Of a stretch of DNA of 13,691 nucleotides, positions 6,440-13,691 are shown piece by piece; position 1 is the stretch's first letter, and every line of letters begins with the position of its first letter. Source of the DNA: Gammaproteobacteria bacterium (GTDB lineage Bacteria > Pseudomonadota > Gammaproteobacteria > J044); NCBI GenBank assembly GCA_026995955.1, contig JALWNJ010000264.1, forward strand, positions 1-13,691, read 5' to 3'. Under the pieces are notes generated by a model. The model saw only the letters and a list, made by a program, of their open reading frames with translations. It was not told where the DNA came from and searched no databases. A program made the translations under genes and the position numbers.

Positions 6440-8716
6440 ATGAATCTGCAGGCCGTCAGCCTCAACCCCCGCAGCCTGCTGCGACATGGCCTGCGCTACT
6501 TCCTCGGTGCCCTGCTCATTGCCCTGTTCCTGCTCCATGTACGCGGCGACATCCGCCTCCCACTGCTGCAGCAGTTCGACCACCTGATCTACGACCTGCA
6601 GCTCAACCTCACAGCCCCCCGCACCGTGGATCGGCGCATCGTCATCGCCGACATCGACGAATACAGCCTGTCGAAACTTGGCCACTGGCCCTGGCGTCGC
6701 GATGTGCTGGCACGCATCCTCGATCGCCTGTTCGAGGACTACGGCGTGCGCGTGGTCGGCTTCGACATCTCCTTTCCCGAGGCCTTCGACCCTTCCGCGC
6801 GCCGCCTGCTGGACGAACTGGCCCGGGGCCGGTTGCGCGACGATCCGGCCTTCCTGGCCGTCCGACGCGAGCTGGCGCCGCAACTGGACAGCGACCGCCG
6901 CTTCGCCGAGAGCATGGAGGGACGCGCAGTGGTGCTCGGCCACATTTTCCGCACCCGGGTACAACGCAACGAACCACGCGAGATCGGCCGCCTGCCGCCG
7001 CCATTGCGGCAGCTTGACAAGACCACGCTCAAGCGCCTCGGCGTACCCCGGCCCGAGGGGTACACCGGCAACCTGCCCGTGCTGGTCGAGGCCGCCGGCA
7101 GGGGCGGCTTCTTCGACAATCCGCTGGTGGACGAGGATGGCATCTTCCGCCGTGTGCCGCTGCTGCAGGTGTATCGCGGCAAACTCTACGAGAGCCTCAC
7201 CATTGCCATGCTGCGCGCCGCCTACCGAATCCCCGCCGATCAGGTGCAGCTGCAGATCGTGCCCTACAACGAACGCCGCCACCATGGCGTGTACGCACTG
7301 GAACAGGTACGGGTGGGCAAGTTCCGCATCCCGGTCGACAACCGCAGCGCGGCCCTGGTGCCCTATCGCGGGCCGGAACACAGCTTTCCCTATGTGTCGA
7401 TGGCCGACATCCACGATGGCAGCGCACCGCGCGAACTGCTGAAAGGGGCCTTCGTGCTGGTCGGTACCTCGGCACCGGGGCTCAGGGATCTGCGCTTCGT
7501 GCCGCTGCAGAAGCGGGGCTATCCCGGGGTCGAGGTGCATGCCAATCTGCTCTCCGGCATGCTCGACGGGCGCATCAAGGCGCATCCCCAGTACCTCATC
7601 GCCTACGAGTTCCTGCTCGTGCTGATGCTCGGCGCCATCCTGCTGCTGGCCCTGCCGCGCCTGTCCCCGCTTGCTGCCACCCTGCTCACCCTGGGCCTGC
7701 TGGCCCTGGTCATCGGCGCCAGCCATCTGGCTTGGACCCGCTACGACATGGTTCTGCCGCTGGCCTCGCCGCTGGTACTCGTTCTGCTGATGCTGATCCT
7801 CCATGTCACCATCGGCTTTTTCGTCGAGACCCGCGGCAAGCGCCAGCTCGCCCACCTGTTCGGCCAGTACGTGCCGCCCGAGCTGGTGGACGAGATGAGC
7901 GAGGACCCCGAAGACTACTCGGTGGAGCCCGAGAGCCGGGAGCTCACCGTGCTGTTCTCCGACATCCGCAACTTCACCAGCATGTCGGAGGGCATGTCGC
8001 CGACGGAGCTGGCCGAGCTCATCAACGGCTTCCTCACGCCGATGACCGAGATCATCCACCGCCACCGCGGCACCATCGACAAGTACATGGGCGACGCCAT
8101 CATGGCCTTCTGGGGCGCGCCGCTGCCCGATGACCGGCATGCGCGCCATGCGCTGGAGGCGGCCTTCGCCATGATTCGGGAACTGGACGCGATCAACGAA
8201 CGCTTCGCCGCCCGCGGCTGGCCGCGCATCGCCATCGGCATCGGCCTCAATACCGGCGAGATGAACGTGGGCAACATGGGCTCCGCCTTCCGCATGGCCT
8301 ACACCGTGATGGGCGACGAGGTGAACCTGGGCTCTCGGCTCGAGGGACTGACCAAGGTGTATGGCATCTCCATCATCGTCGGAGAGCGCACCCGCAGGGC
8401 GGTGGACGACTGGCTCTACCGCGAACTCGATCAGGTACGGGTCAAGGGCAAGGCCAGGCCGGTGCGCATCTTCGAGCCCCTGGGGCCGGCCGCCGAGGTG
8501 CCCTCGGCCCTGAAGAGCGAGCTGCGCCAGTTCCACCAGGCGCTGGAGGCCTACCGTCGGCAGGACTGGGACAGCGCCGAGGTGGCCCTGTTCAACCTGA
8601 GCCAGACCAACCCGGACAGCGTACTCTACCGCCTCTACCTCGACCGCATTGCCTGGTTCCGCAGCCACCCCCCGCCCGAGGACTGGGACGGCATCTTCAG
8701 CCACAGCACCAAGTGA
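6440..8716 (+). CDS. CHASE2-sensor transmembrane class III adenylate cyclase
   Basis: The 758-residue protein has the same sensor plan as the kinase: one N-terminal membrane helix (about 17-34), an extracytoplasmic CHASE2 domain (about 36-384), and three membrane helices (about 388-407, 410-432, 436-462). A class III nucleotide cyclase domain (about 495-680) follows, with a short TPR-like C-terminal tail (about 695-745). The cyclase has both metal-binding Asp residues (508 in FSDIRNFT, 552 in GDAIMAFWG), purine-recognising Lys548 and Thr622, and transition-state Asn629 and Arg633. The Lys/Thr pair matches the IIIb type of adenylate cyclase, so cAMP rather than cGMP is the expected product. 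It should be active as a dimer at the inner membrane. Its start lies 28 bases after the FHA stop, with only a weak ribosome binding site, so it is probably translated from the shared message. The tail may be a protein-binding handle for the phospho-signalling partners, which is inference. Confidence 0.93.
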   Translation: MNLQAVSLNPRSLLRHGLRYFLGALLIALFLLHVRGDIRLPLLQQFDHLIYDLQLNLTAPRTVDRRIVIADIDEYSLSKLGHWPWRRDVLARILDRLFEDYGVRVVGFDISFPEAFDPSARRLLDELARGRLRDDPAFLAVRRELAPQLDSDRRFAESMEGRAVVLGHIFRTRVQRNEPREIGRLPPPLRQLDKTTLKRLGVPRPEGYTGNLPVLVEAAGRGGFFDNPLVDEDGIFRRVPLLQVYRGKLYESLTIAMLRAAYRIPADQVQLQIVPYNERRHHGVYALEQVRVGKFRIPVDNRSAALVPYRGPEHSFPYVSMADIHDGSAPRELLKGAFVLVGTSAPGLRDLRFVPLQKRGYPGVEVHANLLSGMLDGRIKAHPQYLIAYEFLLVLMLGAILLLALPRLSPLAATLLTLGLLALVIGASHLAWTRYDMVLPLASPLVLVLLMLILHVTIGFFVETRGKRQLAHLFGQYVPPELVDEMSEDPEDYSVEPESRELTVLFSDIRNFTSMSEGMSPTELAELINGFLTPMTEIIHRHRGTIDKYMGDAIMAFWGAPLPDDRHARHALEAAFAMIRELDAINERFAARGWPRIAIGIGLNTGEMNVGNMGSAFRMAYTVMGDEVNLGSRLEGLTKVYGISIIVGERTRRAVDDWLYRELDQVRVKGKARPVRIFEPLGPAAEVPSALKSELRQFHQALEAYRRQDWDSAEVALFNLSQTNPDSVLYRLYLDRIAWFRSHPPPEDWDGIFSHSTK

Positions 8717-8734
8717 CGCGGAGACGGGGTTCGG

Positions 8735-8747
8735 CACCGGCCCGGTG
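8735..8747. promoter_or_regulatory. Dyad-symmetric 13-mer upstream of umuD, candidate operator
   Basis: CACCGG-C-CCGGTG is a perfect inverted repeat around one central base, sitting between the -35 and -10 regions of the candidate umuD promoter. It does not resemble the gammaproteobacterial LexA box (CTGT-N8-ACAG). It could bind an unknown repressor, or be a chance palindrome in GC-rich DNA. It lacks a downstream T-run, so it is a poor intrinsic terminator for the cyclase gene. Confidence 0.25.
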
Positions 8748-8748
8748 G

Positions 8749-8757
8749 TGCTATCAT
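8749..8757 (+). promoter_or_regulatory. Extended -10 promoter element for the umuDC operon
   Basis: TGCTATCAT combines an extended TG motif (8749-8750) with TATCAT (8752-8757), a five-of-six match to the -10 consensus. No good -35 hexamer is visible 16-18 bases upstream, as is common for extended -10 promoters. A start near 8764 would leave about 30 bases to the umuD ATG. This lies in the only gap (8717-8794) between the two plus-strand gene groups. Confidence 0.45.
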
Positions 8758-8794
8758 TCGGCCATCGGAGAAGAACCGGAGCAGCGAGACCACC

Positions 8795-9256
8795 ATGAGC
8801 GCATCTCCCCTGCCGCGAACGCCCCAGGACACCGTTACCCTGCTGGGCCGGGGCGGCGAGTTCCCGCCCTGCCCCGTCCCCCTGTTCGAGGATCGCGTGC
8901 CGGCCGGTTTTCCCAGTCCCGCGGCCGACCATGTGGAAAAGGCGCTGGACCTCAACGAGCTGCTGGTGCAGCGCCCCGCCGCCACCTACTTCGTGCGTGC
9001 CGAGGGCGACTCGATGATCGAGGCCGGCATCCACCCCGGCGACATCCTGGTGGTGGATCGCTCGCTGGAGGCACGCCACGGCGATGTGGTCATCGCCGCC
9101 GTCGATGGCGAGCTCACCGTCAAGCGGCTGGAACTGCGCCCGCGCACCCGGCTGCTGCCGGCCAATCCCGCCTACCGGCCCATCGAACTGCGCGAGGGCG
9201 AGGCCCTGGAGCTGTTCGGCGTGGTCACCAGCGTCATCCACAGCCTGCGCGGATGA
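8795..9256 (+). CDS. umuD: UmuD-type S24 peptidase, DNA polymerase V accessory subunit
   Basis: The 153-residue protein is close in sequence layout to E. coli UmuD (139 residues). It has an N-terminal arm, the self-cleavage region VPAGFPSPAAD (scissile Ala37-Gly38), catalytic Ser73 in EGDSMI, and catalytic Lys110 in LTVKRLELRP. RecA-stimulated self-cleavage should give UmuD', which joins UmuC to form polymerase V for translesion synthesis. The cleavage pair is Ala-Gly, as in LexA, rather than the Cys-Gly of E. coli UmuD. The N-terminal arm is about 13 residues longer than in E. coli. The ATG has a distant GGAG (8778-8781), and homology starts well after it, so the exact start is slightly uncertain. 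The stop overlaps the umuC start (ATGA at 9253-9256). No LexA box is visible upstream. Confidence 0.95.
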   Translation: MSASPLPRTPQDTVTLLGRGGEFPPCPVPLFEDRVPAGFPSPAADHVEKALDLNELLVQRPAATYFVRAEGDSMIEAGIHPGDILVVDRSLEARHGDVVIAAVDGELTVKRLELRPRTRLLPANPAYRPIELREGEALELFGVVTSVIHSLRG

Positions 9257-10539
9257 GCACCGCCAGCCCGCGACCGGCGCAGCCGTTGCATGCGCTGGTG
9301 GACTGCAACAACTTCTACGCCAACTGCGAGCGCCTGTTCCGCCCCGACCTGCGCGGCCGGCCGGTGATCGTGCTGTCCAACAACGATGGCTGCGTGGTGG
9401 CCCGCTCGCAGGAGGCTAAGGCACTCGGCATCGGCATGGCGGTGCCCGCCTACCGCATCCGTGATCTCATCGAGCGCGAGGAAGTGGCCGTGTTCAGCAG
9501 CAACTACGCCCTCTACGCCGATGTCTCGCAGCGGGTCATGCGGGTACTGGAAGAAGCCGTGCCCCGCGTCGAGCAGTATTCCATCGACGAGGCCTTCCTC
9601 GACCTCTCCGGCCTGGCCGACCCCGTCGCCCTGGCGCGCGCGCTGCGTCAGCGGGTGCACCGCTGGGTGGGCGTGCCGGTGAGCATCGGCCTCGCGCCCA
9701 GCCGCACCCTGGCCAAGCTGGCCAATGCCGCCGCCAAGCGCTGGCCGGCCACCGGCGGTGTGGTGGACCTGCGTGATCCGCACCGCCAGCGTCGCCTGCT
9801 CCGCCTGATGCCCGTGGAGGAAGTCTGGGGCGTGGGCCGGCGGCTCGGCCGCAGGCTGCGCGCCATGGGCATCGACAGCGCGCTGAAGCTGGCCGACAGC
9901 GATCCTGCGCTGATGCGCAAGGCCTTCTCCGTGATGCTGGAGCGCACCGTGCGCGAGCTGCGCGGCCAATCCTGCCTGGAGCTGGAAGAGGCCCCGCCGC
10001 CCCGCCAGCAGGTGCTGTGCAGTCGCACCTTCGCCGAGCGCGTGAGTGCGCTCGCCCCGCTGCGCGAGGCCGTCAGCCACTTTGCCGCCCGCGCCGCCGA
10101 GAAACTGCGCGAGGACGGCCAGCTCACCCGCCAGGTCAGCGTCTATCTGCGTACCAATCCGCACCACCCGCGCGAGCCGCAGCACCATCCCCTGGTCACC
10201 GTCCCCCTGCCCGAGCCCACGGCCGACAGCCGCGATGTCCTGCATGCCGCGCTGCGCGCGCTGGAAACAGCCTGGCGGCCCGGCCACCGTTACATGAAGG
10301 CCGGGGTCCTGCTGGGCGAGCTGGTGCAGCCCCGAAGCTGGCAACGCGACCTGTTCGACCACCTGCCCACGCGCCGCCGCTCCGATGCCCTGATGCAGAC
10401 CCTGGACCGCATCAACCGCGCCGGGCGCGGGCGCCTGTTCTTCGCCAGCGAGGGCATCCGGCGCCCCTGGCAGATGCGCCGCGACCACCTCTCTCCCGCC
10501 TACACCACACGCTGGAGTGACCTGCCCCGTGTCCGCTGA
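9253..10539 (+). CDS. umuC: UmuC, Y-family DNA polymerase V catalytic subunit
   Basis: The 428-residue protein is close to the 422 residues of E. coli UmuC. The catalytic Y-family core is present: Asp17 in LVDCNNFYANCE, the fingers motif SNNDGCVVARS-EAK, and Asp112/Glu113 in YSIDEAFLDLSG. A helix-hairpin-helix-like thumb segment (VWGVGRRLGRRL-AMGI) and the little-finger domain follow. A probable beta-clamp-binding motif, QRDLF, is at 364-368, where E. coli has QLNLF. The C-terminal UmuC-specific region (LM-TLDRINRAGRGRLFFASEG) is intact. It should copy past damaged bases with low fidelity. Translation is coupled to umuD by the four-base overlap. Its 3' end overlaps the next gene's start, so the downstream envelope genes probably share its transcript. 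Confidence 0.96.
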   Translation: MSTASPRPAQPLHALVDCNNFYANCERLFRPDLRGRPVIVLSNNDGCVVARSQEAKALGIGMAVPAYRIRDLIEREEVAVFSSNYALYADVSQRVMRVLEEAVPRVEQYSIDEAFLDLSGLADPVALARALRQRVHRWVGVPVSIGLAPSRTLAKLANAAAKRWPATGGVVDLRDPHRQRRLLRLMPVEEVWGVGRRLGRRLRAMGIDSALKLADSDPALMRKAFSVMLERTVRELRGQSCLELEEAPPPRQQVLCSRTFAERVSALAPLREAVSHFAARAAEKLREDGQLTRQVSVYLRTNPHHPREPQHHPLVTVPLPEPTADSRDVLHAALRALETAWRPGHRYMKAGVLLGELVQPRSWQRDLFDHLPTRRRSDALMQTLDRINRAGRGRLFFASEGIRRPWQMRRDHLSPAYTTRWSDLPRVR

Positions 10540-11854
10540 TCGCCCCCTGCGCGGGCCGCTGCGCTGCCTGCTGCTGCTCTGTTGCCTGCTGCTGCCCGCC
10601 CTGGCTCCGGCCGGGGAGACCATGCTGACGCTGGCCGACGGCACCGAATACCCCGCCTGGCACTTCGGCAAGGTACAGGCCCCCGACCGGCTGCTGTGGC
10701 TGCCGCCGGACGGCGGATTTTCCGAGGCCCAGCCCCGCATTGCCCGGATGCTCGCCACGCTGGGGCACGAGGTGTGGCTGGCCGACCCCTTCGAGGCCAA
10801 CTTCCTGCCGCCGGTGCCGAGCAGCCTGGGACACATCGACCCGCAACAGACGCGGGCGCTGATCGAACGGGTGCTGGGCGACGACCCCCGCCCGCTGTTC
10901 CTGCTCGCCTCCGGCTATGGGGCCATCGTCCTGCTGCAGGGGCTGCATGCCTGGCAGCAGGCCCATCCCGACGACCGCCGCCTCCGTGCCGTGCTGCTGC
11001 TCAGCCCCAAGCTCTACGAGGCCACCCCCGAGCCCGGCGCGCCGGCCCGCCTGCTGCCCATCGTGCGCCACAGCAACGCCCGCATCTGGCTCATGCAGCC
11101 GCGCAAGTCGCCCTGGTTCTGGAAGCTCGAGGCCATCCGCGCGGCCCTGGCCGAGGGCGGCTCCGAGGTGTGGTTGCAGATCCTGCCGGGGCTGCGCGAC
11201 CGCTTCCACTACCGCCCGGACGCCACCGAGGCCGAGCAGCAGGCCACCGAGCGCCTGCCCGCATGGCTCGACGAGGCCCTGCGCTTTCTCGCCCGCCTGC
11301 CGGCCGGGGCGCGCAGGCCGCCACCGCTCGAAAGCGACAGCGGCAGCGCCGCGCCGCGCGCGCGCAAGGCCCATGCACTGGAACCCTGGCAGGGCGATCC
11401 CACGCCCCCGCCGCTGGACCTGCCGGTACTGGGCGACGGGCGCATGCGCCTGGACGACCTGCGCGGGCAGGTGGTTCTGGTCAACTTCTGGGCCAGCTGG
11501 TGCCCGCCCTGCGTGCACGAAATGCCGTCGATGGAGCAATTGGCCGGGCAGCTCAAGGGGCGGCCGTTCCGCATGATCGCGGTCAACATGGCCGAGGACC
11601 CGGACACCGTGCGCCACTTCCTCGAGGAACGCGTGCGATTCACCCAGCCCGTGCTGCTCGACCGCGACGGCAAGGCCCTGCGCGACTGGAAGGTATTCGC
11701 CTTCCCCACCACCTATCTGCTGGATCATCGCGGCCGCATCCGCTACGGGGTCTATGGCGCGGTGGACTGGATGGCCCCGGAACAGCGCCAGGTCATCGAG
11801 CGGCTGCTGCGTGAGGCCGAATCCGCTGCCGGCGACGGCGCACAAGGGCCATGA
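10529..11854 (+). CDS. Exported fusion of alpha/beta-hydrolase-like domain and TlpA-type thioredoxin domain
   Basis: The 441-residue protein starts with a Sec-type signal peptide (Arg-containing n-region, then a Leu/Cys-rich core ending near APAGE), so it should act in the periplasm. Residues about 25-260 look like the DUF3530-type alpha/beta-hydrolase fold. The nucleophile elbow reads ASGYGA, with Gly129 where the catalytic Ser should be, so this half is probably not an active esterase. After a Pro/Ala/Arg-rich linker (about 255-290), residues about 295-430 form a TlpA/ResA-like thioredoxin domain with WCPPC (Cys325, Cys328) and the cis-Pro loop FPTTY (Pro393). It is probably a thiol-disulfide oxidoreductase. 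I chose the GTG at 10529 because GGAG (10514-10517) lies upstream. The in-frame GTG at 10517 would add four residues. The start overlaps umuC and the stop overlaps the next gene (ATGA at 11851). Its substrate is unknown. Confidence 0.85.
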   Translation: MSADRPLRGPLRCLLLLCCLLLPALAPAGETMLTLADGTEYPAWHFGKVQAPDRLLWLPPDGGFSEAQPRIARMLATLGHEVWLADPFEANFLPPVPSSLGHIDPQQTRALIERVLGDDPRPLFLLASGYGAIVLLQGLHAWQQAHPDDRRLRAVLLLSPKLYEATPEPGAPARLLPIVRHSNARIWLMQPRKSPWFWKLEAIRAALAEGGSEVWLQILPGLRDRFHYRPDATEAEQQATERLPAWLDEALRFLARLPAGARRPPPLESDSGSAAPRARKAHALEPWQGDPTPPPLDLPVLGDGRMRLDDLRGQVVLVNFWASWCPPCVHEMPSMEQLAGQLKGRPFRMIAVNMAEDPDTVRHFLEERVRFTQPVLLDRDGKALRDWKVFAFPTTYLLDHRGRIRYGVYGAVDWMAPEQRQVIERLLREAESAAGDGAQGP

Positions 11855-13362
11855 TCCCCGACAGCACCACCGCCCGCCGCTGGTTCCTGTGGCTGCTGGC
11901 CGTCACCACGCTGGTGCGTCTGGCGCTGGCCGCCGGCCTGCCGATCACCGGCGACGAAGCCTACTTCGTGCTCTGGGGGCGGCATCCGGCGCTGGGCTAC
12001 TACGACCACCCGCCCATGGTGGGCTGGTGGCTGGCGGCCATGCTGCAGGTCAGCGACGCCCTGTGGTGGCTGCGCCTGCCTGCCATTCTGGTCACCGTGC
12101 TGGTAGGCGCCGGCCTGGTATGGTTGCTGCGCGAGATCGACGCGCGCCTGGCCTGGCTCACCGGGGCCCTGTTCCTGGCCAGCCCCCTGCCCCTGCTGCA
12201 CTTCGTCATCACCACCGACACGCCGGTGGTGCTGTTCGGCTTTCTCTCCGCCGCCTGCTTCTGGCGCGGCGTGGTACGCGAGCGCCTGCCCTGGTTCCTC
12301 CTCGCCGGCCTGTTTCTCGGCCTGGGCCTGCTGTCCAAGTACTTCGCCGGCCTGCTGGCGCTGGCCTATGTCGCCTGGTGGTTCATCGACCGGCGCAAGG
12401 GCTGGCTGCTGCTCGGGCTGCTGCTCACCGGCCTCGTCTCGGCGGCCCTGTTCGCCCTCAATCTGTGGTGGAACTGGCAGCACTGCTGGGACAACTTCCT
12501 GTTCAACTTCCTCAACCGCAACAGCGGCAGCGTGCCCTGGTACACACCGCTGCTCTACCTGCTGACCCTGACCTATGTGCTGACCCCGCCGGTGGTATGG
12601 TATGCCCTGCGCCGGCGCGCTGCCCAGCCCGTCGGCCCCGAGCTGCCGCGTCGGGCGCTGGCGGTGCTGGCCGGGGTACCGCTGGCCCTGCTCGGGCTCC
12701 TGTCGCTGGGCAAGGTGGTCGGCATCCACTGGCTGCTCGGCTTCCATGCCCTGGTGCTGGCCTGGCTGGCGCTGGCGCGCGGCCTGCCCGCGGTGTGGGG
12801 CGCGCTGCGCTTCAACCTCTGGTTCAGCCTGCTGCATGTGCTGCTGATTTCGGCCGTGGTGGTAATGGCGCGCCTGCCCGAGGCTACCCTGCCGCAGGAT
12901 CCGGCGCTGCGCCACCACATCGTCGATGCCCTGCACGGCCAGCGGGTATGGCAGGCCGTAGCGCCCCTGGTCGACGACCGCGCCCTGTTCATGCACAGCT
13001 ACGCGGCCGCGGCCGAGATGAGCTACCACGCCGGGCGCCATGTCGGCGTGTTCGGCGAGGGCTCCTACCACGCCCGCGAGGACGACCGGCTCACCGACTT
13101 CCGCCGCCTCGACGGGCGCGACTTCCTCATCATCCTCAACCGCCACCACGATGCGGCCGAATACGCTCCCTTCTTCGAGCGCGTGCGCCTGCTGCGGGTG
13201 CCGGTGCTGGGCACGGCGTTTGAAATCGTGCTCGGGGATGGGTTCAAATACGAGGCCTATCGCGAGCGGGTGCTGAAGCGCATCAACGAGCGCTTCTACC
13301 GCATCCCGCCTGCCTGGCCCACGGGTCACTGCGGCTTCAAGGAACGCTACCGGCTGCCATGA
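11851..13362 (+). CDS. GT39-family (ArnT/PMT-like) integral membrane glycosyltransferase
   Basis: The 503-residue multi-pass protein has about ten membrane helices in its first 340 residues, then a soluble C-terminal domain (about 340-503). GT-C fold motifs of the family are visible: GDEAYF (Asp35, Glu36) in the first extracytoplasmic loop, GYYDHPPMVGWW (Asp52, His53), and TTDTPVVLF. Members move a sugar from a polyprenyl-phosphate donor onto lipid A, protein or another glycan on the periplasmic face. The acceptor here cannot be told from the sequence. Lipid A modification by aminoarabinose is the best-known case, but no arn genes are visible nearby. The DprE1-like gene follows with a four-base overlap (ATGA at 13359-13362), hinting that the donor may be a polyprenyl-phosphoryl pentose. 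The upstream gene also overlaps by four bases. Confidence 0.88.
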   Translation: MIPDSTTARRWFLWLLAVTTLVRLALAAGLPITGDEAYFVLWGRHPALGYYDHPPMVGWWLAAMLQVSDALWWLRLPAILVTVLVGAGLVWLLREIDARLAWLTGALFLASPLPLLHFVITTDTPVVLFGFLSAACFWRGVVRERLPWFLLAGLFLGLGLLSKYFAGLLALAYVAWWFIDRRKGWLLLGLLLTGLVSAALFALNLWWNWQHCWDNFLFNFLNRNSGSVPWYTPLLYLLTLTYVLTPPVVWYALRRRAAQPVGPELPRRALAVLAGVPLALLGLLSLGKVVGIHWLLGFHALVLAWLALARGLPAVWGALRFNLWFSLLHVLLISAVVVMARLPEATLPQDPALRHHIVDALHGQRVWQAVAPLVDDRALFMHSYAAAAEMSYHAGRHVGVFGEGSYHAREDDRLTDFRRLDGRDFLIILNRHHDAAEYAPFFERVRLLRVPVLGTAFEIVLGDGFKYEAYRERVLKRINERFYRIPPAWPTGHCGFKERYRLP

Positions 13363-13691
13363 GAACCAAAACCCTGGAACTGTCCGGCTGGAACCGTTTC
13401 CCGCGCCTGTCGTGCCAGGTGGCGCGTCCGGAACGCTATCGCGCGCTGCAGCCGGTGGCCGGCCGCAGCGAGATCGCGCGCGGCATGGGCCGCAGCTATG
13501 GCGATGCGGCCCTCAACGAGGCCGGCCAGGTCACGCTCGTCACCCGCCTCAACCGCATGCTCGATTTCGACCCGCAGCGCGGCGTGCTGGAATGCGAGGC
13601 CGGCGTCACCCTGGCCGAGCTCATCGACACCTTCCTGCCCCGCGGCTGGTTCCCGGCCATCACCCCCGGCACGCGCTTCGTCACCCTAGGC
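13359..13691 (+). CDS. DprE1-like FAD-binding oxidoreductase, N-terminal part (cut by window end)
   Basis: The 111 visible codons encode the start of a VAO/PCMH-type FAD-binding domain: a GWNRFP opening, ARGMGRSYGDAALNE, LNRMLDFDP, LECEAGVTLAELID, and ITPGTRFVTLG. The GxGRSYGD and PGTR-VT-G blocks match DprE1 (decaprenylphosphoryl-ribose 2-oxidase) and aldonolactone-oxidase relatives, where they bind the FAD phosphates and flavin. In mycobacteria DprE1 with DprE2 makes the polyprenyl-phosphoryl arabinose donor. Proteobacterial relatives are less well defined. The substrate-binding domain and any active-site residues lie beyond the window. Translation is coupled to the GT39 gene by ATGA overlap, supporting a shared glycan pathway. 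A general FAD-linked oxidase is the alternative. Confidence 0.85.
   Translation, partial: MRTKTLELSGWNRFPRLSCQVARPERYRALQPVAGRSEIARGMGRSYGDAALNEAGQVTLVTRLNRMLDFDPQRGVLECEAGVTLAELIDTFLPRGWFPAITPGTRFVTLG

Noticed and set aside
8717..8794. Canonical LexA operator upstream of umuD
   Set aside because: I looked for CTGT-N8-ACAG and near matches and saw none.
6422..9241. Very long (over 900 codons) minus-strand open frame opposite the cyclase and umuD
   Set aside because: It spans two well-supported genes and their intergenic gap, and shows no domain motifs. GC-rich coding strands often leave the complementary frame free of stops.
11752..13329. Minus-strand open frame opposite the GT39 gene
   Set aside because: It is a Gln/Glu/Gly/His-rich antisense translation of membrane-protein codons (CTG read backwards gives CAG, Gln). 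No family features are present.
1..13691. Mobile element, CRISPR array, tRNA or phage genes
   Set aside because: No transposase or integrase genes, spaced direct repeats, cloverleaf-like sequences or terminal inverted repeats were seen. Nearly all bases are explained by conserved protein-coding genes.

Overview
The window is GC-rich, gene-dense bacterial DNA. Codons end mostly in G or C, gene ends overlap by four bases (ATGA), and intergenic gaps are short. The gene families (UmuD/UmuC, CHASE2 kinase and CHASE2 cyclase, HD-GYP protein, ArnT-like GT39 enzyme beside a DprE1-like oxidase) suggest a proteobacterium, most likely a gammaproteobacterium of the Chromatiales or sulfur-oxidiser kind. 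That placement is inferred from protein style and was not searched. I see no tRNA, rRNA, CRISPR array, insertion sequence or phage gene.

Left part (1-2138): the 3' end of a rhodanese-domain gene, probably the tail of a larger protein, converges on a minus-strand GAF/HD-GYP gene, a likely cyclic-di-GMP phosphodiesterase. The 133-base gap at 2006-2138 separates it from a divergent plus-strand operon. This gap holds back-to-back -10-like elements.

Signalling operon (2139-8716): a membrane Ser/Thr kinase with a CHASE2 sensor, a PP2C-type phosphatase (ATGA overlap with the kinase), a protein with one intact and one degenerate FHA domain, and a second CHASE2 sensor protein that ends in a class III adenylate cyclase. 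Together they form a write-erase-read phosphothreonine circuit with a cAMP output, next to a c-di-GMP-degrading enzyme. Kinase and FHA protein both carry short Thr-x-x-Leu/Ile motifs preceded by acidic residues, the pattern FHA domains tend to bind once the Thr is phosphorylated. This suggests how the parts could dock.

Right part (8795-13691): umuD and umuC (DNA polymerase V), then an exported fusion of a nucleophile-less alpha/beta-hydrolase-like domain with a TlpA-type thioredoxin domain, then a multi-pass GT39 glycosyltransferase, then the start of a DprE1-like FAD oxidoreductase cut by the window edge. All five genes overlap the next by a few bases, so error-prone repair genes appear co-transcribed with envelope glycan and redox genes. 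I could not find a canonical LexA box ahead of umuD. A dyad-symmetric 13-mer lies just upstream of a good extended -10 instead.

The component families are known. The points most worth following up are the combined signalling cassette with its putative phosphothreonine docking motifs, the hydrolase-TlpA fusion, and the coupling of umuDC to envelope genes.
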